Assembly (NCBI GenBank): GCA_946621895.1
Contig: CAMOOZ010000146.1
Span: 1 to 10,811, forward strand
DNA: 10,811 bases
Direction of reading: 5' to 3'
DNA from: an uncultured Lachnospiraceae bacterium
Lineage (GTDB): Bacteria > Bacillota_A > Clostridia > Lachnospirales > Lachnospiraceae
Program-made: the position numbers and the translations under genes
The notes under the pieces: model-generated
What the model saw: only the letters and a program-made list of their open reading frames with translations
Database searches by the model: none
What the model was told of the DNA's origin: nothing
Part shown: one piece after another, positions 7,201 to 10,811 of the stretch
Layout of the letters: each line of letters opens with the position of its first letter
How positions within the stretch are numbered: the stretch's first letter is position 1

Positions 7201-7808
7201 AGATCAGAGGGGCCGGGAATCTCCTGGGCAAAATGCAGCATGGTCACATTGAGGCCGTGGGCTATGACCTCTATTGCCGGATGCTGGGAGAAGCCGTAAA
7301 AACCCTCCAGGGCGAGGAGGTGGAGGAGAACTTCGAGACCACAGCGGATCTGAGTCTGGATGCCTATATTCCACAGGGCTATATCCCCGGAGAAGGTGAG
7401 AAGCTGGAAATCTACAGACGCATTGCCGCCCTGGAGACACAGGAAGAGCTGGAGGCCATGAACGAAGAGCTGGAGGAGCGTTTCGGGAAGGTGCCCAGGC
7501 CCCTTTCCAATCTGCTGCGGGTCTCCCTGATCCGCAGCCGGGCGCACCATCTGTATGTGGTGAAGCTGACCGGTGACGGCGGACTTATCCTGGCTCAGGT
7601 CAGAGAGGATGCAAAATACAATGTCCGGAAGCTCCCGGATCTGCTCTCCGCATGCAGGGGATTGAAGTTTTCCCCGAAGCCCACGCCCGCCTTTTCCAGA
7701 AAATACAAAAAGAGCACACTCGTGGAACAGACGGAGCAGGCGCTTCTTGACTCACTGGAGGAAATGCTCCTGAAAATGGAAAAATACTTGCTGGATAATC
7801 CGGCGTAA
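4278..7808 (+). CDS. mfd: Transcription-repair coupling factor Mfd
   Basis: Mfd recognises RNA polymerase stalled at DNA damage, pushes it off using ATP-driven translocation, and recruits UvrA for nucleotide-excision repair. The 1176-residue product has normal full length. In order it shows the UvrB-like N-terminal part (with IRGGILDIYDP near residue 172), the CarD-like RNA-polymerase-interacting domain (about 495-560, LKVGDYVIHESHGMAIYRG), Walker A GDVGFGKT (652-659), the Walker B box DEEQ (753-756), LSATPIPRTLHMS, the translocation region, motif VI Q919LYQLRGRVGR, and the C-terminal TRCF domain in the last 150 or so residues. AAGGAGA (4267-4273) lies inside the end of pth, and the ATG overlaps the pth stop by 4 bases. 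No frameshift or missing motif is seen. Confidence 0.97.
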   Translation: MRTLTEPLESYAHWEKLLRTLKEQKSVSVSGCLDSQKLHFFSGAAADYPVRLIITAEEQEAGKIAEEYRFYDRNTIYYPARDLFFYQADLHGNALSAERLQVCRKLLAKEALTVVTTVDALLTPVPGLSEYASRMLSLKEGDSISAEEFPETLVSMGYVRTPQAEEPGQYSIRGGILDIYDPTLERPVRLELWGDEISSIRCYDPETQRSAEALKEIEIFCAAELPLSKKTLSRGIAGIKKEGAARVKELRESMKTEEAHRLKGLLDELAETAGNGLRPDNPDGFIRYFYPDAGLLCDLLPQEKSLILLDEPGRLNQELDRIAEGYGESLKSRYDGGYILKSQLSLSAGAERVRQKLSAMTTLSLQTLDAADPIVKPDWKTEIRVRSMTSYLGSFEALAQDLTRYRKAKYKILLLSPSRTRAKRFADELFDRDLGAFYSEDQDRPIAPGELMVSTGGVARGFDYPDLRFVVVSEGDLFGRRKKRRARQFTGKGISDISDLKVGDYVIHESHGMAIYRGIEQVVVSHTAKDYMKLEYRDGGVLYVEASNFSVVQRYSSQDNAVRPKLAKLGGKEWEKTKSKARAAAAEVAKDLVELYAKRQAKTGYSFSKDTVWQREFEELFPFEETDDQLKAIQETKADMESPRIMDRLLCGDVGFGKTEVALRAAFKAVQDGKQVVFLVPTTILASQHYQTFRQRLKDFPVTVEMLSRFRSPGEQRIILNQLRKGQVDILIGTHRALSEDVQFTDLGLLIIDEEQSFGVGHKEKIKKLKADVDVLALSATPIPRTLHMSLAGIRDMSILNEAPEDRMPIQTFVCEYNEEIVREAIKRELSRGGQVYYVYNRIGNIATISARVKALVPEATVTYAHGQMPEGELENIMAEFVEGSIDVLVSTTIIETGMDIPNVNTLIIHDSERMGLSQLYQLRGRVGRSNRTAYAFLMYRKDKILKEVAEKRLSAIREFTDLGSGMKVAMRDLEIRGAGNLLGKMQHGHIEAVGYDLYCRMLGEAVKTLQGEEVEENFETTADLSLDAYIPQGYIPGEGEKLEIYRRIAALETQEELEAMNEELEERFGKVPRPLSNLLRVSLIRSRAHHLYVVKLTGDGGLILAQVREDAKYNVRKLPDLLSACRGLKFSPKPTPAFSRKYKKSTLVEQTEQALLDSLEEMLLKMEKYLLDNPA

Positions 7809-7816
7809 GCTATAAT
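7788..7816 (+). promoter_or_regulatory. Promoter at the mfd 3' end, for the HD-GYP-like gene
   Basis: -35 TTGCTG (7788-7793), inside the last codons of mfd, and a perfect -10 TATAAT (7811-7816), just after its stop, are 17 bases apart. The predicted start is about 7823, giving a leader of about 50 bases. The downstream gene therefore probably has its own transcript. Confidence 0.7.
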
Positions 7817-7874
7817 TCTTCCATCTGTTTCCGTCTGTACATTTGTTATCATTTCCTTTGATACGAGGTTTTAT

Positions 7875-8963
7875 ATGCGGTTTGTGGAAATCAGCCAACT
7901 TGAACCGAAGGGGCGCCTGGTCCGTCCGATCTTTAACACGGACGGCGTGCTGCTGTACGGAAGCGGCACTCCCGTGGACAGCGGCGTGATCGCCAATCTG
8001 CGGAAAATGAAGCTCTTCGGCATCTATGTGCTGGATGAGCAGGAGCCCGTTCCCGAGATCAGCAGTGAGCTTCTGGAGCTGGAGTCCTTCCAGACGATGG
8101 AAGCCCATGTGGTGGATGAGATCTGCAGAAATGTGATCGCAGGAAAACCGATCAAAAATCTTGAGGAAACGGTTGAGCTGATCGTCCGCAAATTCGGCTT
8201 CATGAAGGGCCCCATGCACTTTAACCAGTCTCTGCGCTCCAAGGAGGATTTTGTCAGCAAGCATATCCTGAATGTGGCGATCCTGACCTCTCTGATCTCC
8301 GGCGTCCTGAATCTGGAAATGAAGGAGCGAAAGTATCTGGTGGAGGCCGCGCTGTTTTACGATCTGGGCAAATATCTTGCGCCGCAGGAGCTTTTAGTCA
8401 AAACCGGCACGCTGACGCCGGAGGAGCTGAGCCAGGTACGCGCCGCAAGGCAGGAGGGCTATGCCCTGTTAAAGGAAAACTATGCCTATCCTGCCGGGGT
8501 AAGGCGATATCTGATCCAGCTCTCCAAGGACATGATCAATCATTTCGGCCTGGGACACGAGGAGCAGACGCTCCTTCCCGGCACAAAGATCCTGAAGGTG
8601 GCGGATATTTATGATGTGCTCACGGCTGTCCGTCCTTACAAGGCTCCCAAATCGCCCTTTTCCGCTTTTATGATCATGTCAAAGGAGCCGGAGGAATATG
8701 AGGAAAAATATGTAGAAGCGCTGGGTGAATGCCTCCATATCCTGCCTGTGGGCAGCTATGTCCAGCTGACAAACGGCGAGCAGGGAATCGTCATCAGAGA
8801 AAACACCCGCATCCTTGAGCGGCCGATGGTGCTGGGCTTTGCCACGAATAAGATGTACGATCTCTCGATCAATTCTGTGTACAGAGAGGTAAAGATCCAG
8901 GACACCGTTTCCACGCCGGATAACCGTCCCCAGGTGAAAACGGATTTGACGGGGCTCGGGTAA
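7875..8963 (+). CDS. HD-GYP-family protein with degenerate active site
   Basis: The 362-residue product has the full layout of Firmicutes HD-GYP proteins. These are an N-terminal cap domain (about 1-55), an HD-GYP core (about 125-270), and a C-terminal beta-rich tail (about 290-350, with VGSYVQLTNGEQGIVI). Active HD-GYP enzymes hydrolyse cyclic di-GMP. Here only part of the metal site survives. His130, Asp163, Gly165-Lys166 and VADIYD (Asp244, Asp247) with RPY (253-255) are kept. The HD histidine is Tyr162 (YDLGK), the KxHPxxG histidine is Ala191, and the HHE...GYP block is replaced by LSKD at 216-219. It is probably not a phosphodiesterase but may still bind a nucleotide or protein; that is inference. 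There is no membrane segment or receiver domain. GAGG (7865-7868) lies 6 bases before the ATG, and a dedicated promoter precedes it. Confidence 0.85.
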   Translation: MRFVEISQLEPKGRLVRPIFNTDGVLLYGSGTPVDSGVIANLRKMKLFGIYVLDEQEPVPEISSELLELESFQTMEAHVVDEICRNVIAGKPIKNLEETVELIVRKFGFMKGPMHFNQSLRSKEDFVSKHILNVAILTSLISGVLNLEMKERKYLVEAALFYDLGKYLAPQELLVKTGTLTPEELSQVRAARQEGYALLKENYAYPAGVRRYLIQLSKDMINHFGLGHEEQTLLPGTKILKVADIYDVLTAVRPYKAPKSPFSAFMIMSKEPEEYEEKYVEALGECLHILPVGSYVQLTNGEQGIVIRENTRILERPMVLGFATNKMYDLSINSVYREVKIQDTVSTPDNRPQVKTDLTGLG

Positions 8964-8975
8964 ATGTGGTATCCT
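8946..8975 (+). promoter_or_regulatory. Promoter for the DHH phosphoesterase gene
   Basis: -35 TTGACG (8946-8951), inside the end of the preceding gene, and -10 TATCCT (8970-8975) are 18 bases apart. A TG at 8967-8968 makes an extended -10. The predicted start is near 8982, giving a leader of about 70 bases. Confidence 0.55.
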
Positions 8976-8994
8976 GTATTGGTTAATGACTTCT

Positions 8995-9016
8995 CGCCGC
9001 TGATGATTCGGCGGCG
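8995..9016 (+). other. Hairpin in the leader of the DHH gene
   Basis: CGCCGC (8995-9000) and GCGGCG (9011-9016) form a 6-bp all-GC stem with a 10-base loop, about 20 bases before the ribosome binding site of the next gene. It is followed by GATCTTGATC, not a T-run, so it is a poor terminator for the gene before it. Confidence 0.4.
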
Positions 9017-9052
9017 GATCTTGATCACAGCTAGAAGAAGGGAGATAGTCTC

Positions 9053-9979
9053 ATGGCAAAGCGGTTGGTGACCAGAAGTGATTTTGACGGTCTCGTGTGT
9101 GCGATGCTCTTAAAGGAAATGAATCTGATCGAGGAGATCAAATTCGTCCATCCCAAGGATGTGCAGGATGGCAAGATCGAGATCACGGAAAACGATATCA
9201 CCACCAATCTCCCCTTCGATCCCAGAGTGGGGCTGGCCTTTGACCACCACGAGAGCGAGCTTTCCCGTGTGGCCACATCAGACATCAAAAAACGCTTCAT
9301 CATTGATCCGTATGCCAAATCCGCCGCCCGTGTCGTCTATGATTATTACGGCGGAGAAAAGACCTTTAAGCGGGTCTCCAGCGAGATCATGTGGGCCGTG
9401 GACAAGGGCGACTCCGCGGACTTCACCGTAGACGAGATCCTTGATCCGAAGGACTGGGTGCTGCTGAATTTCATCATGGACGCCCGGACGGGTCTGGGCC
9501 GTTTCCATGATTTCCGGATCTCCAATTACGATCTGATGATGGAGCTCATTGATTACTGCCTGCAGCATTCGATCAGCCAGATTTTACAGCTTCCGGATGT
9601 CAAAGAGCGGACCGATCTTTACTTTGAGCAGCAGGAGCTCTTCAAGGCGCAGCTTCAGCGCATTGCCAAGGTCCATGACCGGGTTATCGTCATCGATCTT
9701 CGCGGAGAAGACACGATCTATGCCGGCAACCGCTTCATGATCTATGCGATGCATCCGGAGATTGAAATCTCCGTCCATGTGGCCTGGGGCTTCAGAAAGC
9801 AGAACACTGCCGTCATGATCGGCAAATCCATTGTGAACAAAGCGTCCAATGTGAATATCGGCGATCTCTGCCTCTCCTACGGCGGCGGCGGTCATGCCAA
9901 TGCCGGCACCTGCCAGCTCGCCAACGACATCGTGGATGCGGAGCTTCCCGGGATCATTGAGAAGCTGAACGGTCGCTGA
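9053..9979 (+). CDS. DHH-family phosphoesterase
   Basis: The 308-residue product belongs to the DHH/DHHA1 phosphoesterase superfamily, metal-dependent enzymes that hydrolyse phosphodiester or phosphoanhydride bonds. The family includes nanoRNases, cyclic di-AMP phosphodiesterases and exopolyphosphatases. Visible motifs are motif I SDFDGLVCAM with Asp10 and Asp12, the signature FDHHES with Asp64-His65-His66, the motif III region AVDKGDSADF with Asp117 and Asp120, and the DHHA1 substrate motif GGGGH (277-281). Motif I is DFDG rather than the DGDA typical of NrnA and GdpP, so the substrate cannot be named; similar proteins are often labelled exopolyphosphatase-related. No membrane or sensor domain is present, which argues against a GdpP-like role. 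AAGGGAG (9038-9044) lies 8 bases before the ATG. Confidence 0.9.
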   Translation: MAKRLVTRSDFDGLVCAMLLKEMNLIEEIKFVHPKDVQDGKIEITENDITTNLPFDPRVGLAFDHHESELSRVATSDIKKRFIIDPYAKSAARVVYDYYGGEKTFKRVSSEIMWAVDKGDSADFTVDEILDPKDWVLLNFIMDARTGLGRFHDFRISNYDLMMELIDYCLQHSISQILQLPDVKERTDLYFEQQELFKAQLQRIAKVHDRVIVIDLRGEDTIYAGNRFMIYAMHPEIEISVHVAWGFRKQNTAVMIGKSIVNKASNVNIGDLCLSYGGGGHANAGTCQLANDIVDAELPGIIEKLNGR

Positions 9980-10014
9980 CCATAAATTATCGCAGTAAAT
10001 AATTCATTTTCCGC

Positions 10015-10043
10015 TTGCATTTTCTCTTTGATTGGTCTATACT
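10015..10043 (+). promoter_or_regulatory. Promoter of tRNA-Gln
   Basis: -35 TTGCAT (10015-10020) and -10 TATACT (10038-10043) are 17 bases apart. The predicted start is near 10050, about 8 bases before the mature tRNA. No terminator is visible between the preceding gene (stop at 9979) and this promoter. Confidence 0.8.
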
Positions 10044-10057
10044 TGTCAAAGTGATTT

Positions 10058-10129
10058 TGGGCTATCGCCAAATGGTAAGGCAACGGACTCTGACTCCGTC
10101 ATTTCAAGGTTCGAATCCTTGTAGCCCAG
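10058..10129 (+). tRNA. tRNA-Gln (anticodon CTG)
   Basis: A complete cloverleaf: acceptor stem TGGGCTA/TAGCCCA with discriminator G, D arm with the AAATGGTAAGG loop region, anticodon stem ACGGA/TCCGT around the loop CTCTGAC giving anticodon CTG (reads CAG), and T arm CAAGG-TTCGAAT-CCTTG. CCA is not encoded. It has its own promoter and terminator, so it is a single-gene unit. Confidence 0.96.
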
Positions 10130-10133
10130 TAAA

Positions 10134-10170
10134 AACCCTTCAGAGGATGTCCTCCGAAGGGTTCTTTTTT
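10134..10170 (+). terminator. Intrinsic terminator of tRNA-Gln
   Basis: AACCCTTC (10134-10141) pairs with GAAGGGTT (10156-10163). After one mismatch, GAGG pairs with CCTC around a 4-base loop. CTTTTTT follows (10164-10170). This is a strong, standard terminator. Confidence 0.92.
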
Positions 10171-10191
10171 GCCCTGAAACGGCCTGATTGC

Positions 10192-10208
10192 GTGGGTTTT
10201 GTGGGTTT
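10192..10208 (+). repeat. Tandem direct repeat GTGGGTTT(T)
   Basis: GTGGGTTTT (10192-10200) is followed directly by GTGGGTTT (10201-10208). It is short and may be chance, but it lies close behind the tRNA-Gln terminator. Confidence 0.5.
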
Positions 10209-10305
10209 CTACGTCAAACTGATGAGCACATGACAATTCTGACCGGATTGGTCAAATAGAGGAAATCAGGGGAAAAATACGTAAAAAAACGGGTGCTTTC
10301 TAAAA

Positions 10306-10326
10306 AATAGAGTAATAATAGAGTAA
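10306..10326 (+). repeat. Tandem direct repeat AATAGAGTAA, 11-base period
   Basis: Two perfect 10-base copies (10306-10315 and 10317-10326) are separated by one T, so they repeat about once per DNA helix turn. The inverted arms AAACGGG (10287-10293) and CCCGTTT (10336-10342) flank them. Paired sites of this kind suit a dimeric or cooperative DNA-binding protein, for example a recombinase; the assignment is inference. Confidence 0.6.
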
Positions 10327-10406
10327 CGGAATTTGCCCGTTTATGACGGTTTTCCATTATTCTGAGCGGCAGAAACCGTAACAGAACAGCGTACAGGTGC
10401 AGGAAA

Positions 10407-10434
10407 GGCGGGCAAGGATCACTCCCTGCCCGCC
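10407..10434. other. GC-rich hairpin, possible weak terminator
   Basis: GGCGGGCA (10407-10414) and TGCCCGCC (10427-10434) form a perfect 8-bp stem with a 12-base loop. TTTCC follows on the minus strand and TCATTT on the plus strand, so termination would be weak either way. It could be part of a decayed element end. Confidence 0.4.
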
Positions 10435-10464
10435 TCATTTCGTCCTGACGGCACCTCATTAAGT

Positions 10465-10520
10465 GTCTGCAATTTTCTCCAATTTTGAGTTGCAGATTTC
10501 TCCATTTAGAGTCTGCAATA
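10465..10520. repeat. Imperfect tandem repeat with TCTGCAA/TTGCAGA motifs
   Basis: Two similar units lie in tandem: 10465-10488 (GTCTGCAATTTTCTCC...) and 10489-10510 (GTTGCAGATTTCTCC...). A third partial unit starts at 10511 (GTCTGCAATA). TCTGCAA occurs at 10466 and 10512, and its inverse TTGCAGA at 10490. Multiple short repeats of this sort are typical of insertion-sequence ends, such as those of the IS21 family, where they bind transposase. No intact transposase of that kind is present, so the family link is a guess. Confidence 0.5.
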
Positions 10521-10652
10521 AAAATGCTGGATGCCACATCATACAGTGCCTTCATCTCGGAGAACAGGACCACGACAGGGATCATCGTCGGGGACAAGGG
10601 ATTTCCCGAGTCGGCGGCGCATGAACACTTTGAGGCAAACCTCGGGTCATAG
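10521..10652 (+). pseudogene. Fragment of an IS4/IS1634-type DDE transposase
   Basis: The frame gives KMLDATSYSAFISENR then TTTGIIVGDKGFPESAA, followed by a short stretch to a TAG at 10650. This resembles the middle part of IS1634-like transposases, where a variable segment leads into GIIV-x-DKGFP. The Asp of DKGFP (codon 10593-10595) would be one of the DDE catalytic residues. Only about 43 codons remain of a protein that is normally some 450-600 residues long. The match begins right after the tandem repeat block and stops just before a minus-strand terminator, so both ends are lost. There is no ribosome binding site. Identification is from memory of the family pattern. Confidence 0.6.
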
Positions 10653-10695
10653 AAAAAGCCGGAGGCGGTTCCATTTTGGACTCCGTTCTCCGGCT
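10653..10695 (-). terminator. Intrinsic terminator of the minus-strand gene at the right edge
   Basis: On the minus strand AGCCGGAG (10695-10688) pairs with CTCCGGCT (10664-10657). Further pairing inside (CGG/CCG, TCCA/TGGA) makes a long stem, and TTTTT follows (10657-10653). It lies about 65 bases after the stop codon at 10760-10762, as expected for that gene's terminator. Confidence 0.8.
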
Positions 10696-10759
10696 ATGTC
10701 AATGCTCTCTTCTTGCACTTCGTCTCTTACGCCAATCGTAGGCAGGAATAAATAACGGA

Positions 10760-10811
10760 TTATTCGCCAAAGAATTTGATCCGCTGCTCTGCAGGCAGAT
10801 ACATACCGTCA
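10760..10811 (-). CDS. C-terminal end of an unidentified protein (partial)
   Basis: The minus strand enters from the right edge and reads DGMYLPAEQRIKFFGE, then TAA. The codon use is like that of the other genes here, and a strong terminator follows in the same direction, which supports a real gene end. Sixteen residues are too few to name a family. Confidence 0.5.
   Translation of the reverse strand, partial: DGMYLPAEQRIKFFGE

Larger units (their letters stand above)
10171..10464 (+). other. Gene-free stretch downstream of tRNA-Gln
   Basis: About 290 bases with no credible gene on either strand. The open frames here have no ribosome binding site and no recognisable protein features. It contains two short tandem direct repeats (10192-10208 and 10306-10326), 7-base inverted arms AAACGGG (10287-10293) and CCCGTTT (10336-10342) that flank the second repeat, and a GC-rich hairpin at 10407-10434. 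The pattern resembles the recombinase-binding side of an integrated element, but no integrase gene is present. Confidence 0.5.

Noticed and set aside
7817..7874. Leader of the HD-GYP-like gene as a riboswitch
   Set aside because: It is only about 50 bases and has no strong stem or known conserved core, so it is too short for a cyclic di-GMP or similar riboswitch.
10214..10597. 127-codon minus-strand frame over the gene-free stretch and transposase fragment
   Set aside because: It has no ribosome binding site and no recognisable protein features, and it crosses a GC-rich hairpin, repeats and the opposite-strand transposase remnant.
1..10811. CRISPR array or other regularly spaced repeats
   Set aside because: No direct repeat of 20 bases or more recurs at regular spacing. 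The repeats seen are short, or have only two or three imperfect copies.
10130..10811. Duplicate of the tRNA-Gln 3' end marking an attachment site
   Set aside because: I searched by eye for the T-arm and acceptor sequence again downstream and found none, so an attachment site cannot be called within this window.

Overview
The window looks like chromosomal core DNA of a Gram-positive anaerobe of the class Clostridia, most likely Lachnospiraceae. The reasons are the paired glgC and glgD genes (GlgD is a Firmicutes feature), AGGAG-type ribosome binding sites, moderately high GC in the genes with AT-rich gaps, tRNA genes without encoded CCA, and TTGaca/TATaat promoters. The genus cannot be read from this sequence.

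Left edge (1-510, minus strand): a stable-RNA region. A tRNA-Pro(CGG) gene with its own strong promoter is followed by a ribosomal RNA promoter with a structured leader. The leader runs off the left edge exactly where 16S rRNA should begin. Both stable-RNA transcripts start with a strong hairpin at or next to the predicted first base.

Centre (577-9979, plus strand): a small protein of unknown function; the glycogen-synthesis pair glgC-glgD, closed by an intrinsic terminator; the overlapping pair pth-mfd (peptidyl-tRNA hydrolase and transcription-repair coupling factor); an HD-GYP-family protein whose key metal-binding histidines are replaced; and a DHH-family phosphoesterase. Predicted promoters for the last two genes overlap the 3' ends of the genes before them, so this is a string of short transcription units rather than one operon.

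Right edge (10015-10811): a tRNA-Gln(CTG) gene with a near-consensus promoter and a strong terminator. It is followed by about 350 bases without genes that hold short direct repeats and a hairpin. Then come a broken IS4/IS1634-type DDE transposase fragment preceded by imperfect tandem repeats, and on the minus strand the last 16 codons of an unidentified gene with its terminator. This part reads as a worn-down mobile-element zone beside a tRNA gene.

I see no clear new multi-gene system. The items most worth a second look are the degenerate HD-GYP protein, the matched 5' hairpins and shared repeat in the stable-RNA region, the unknown 116-residue protein, and the element remnants after tRNA-Gln.
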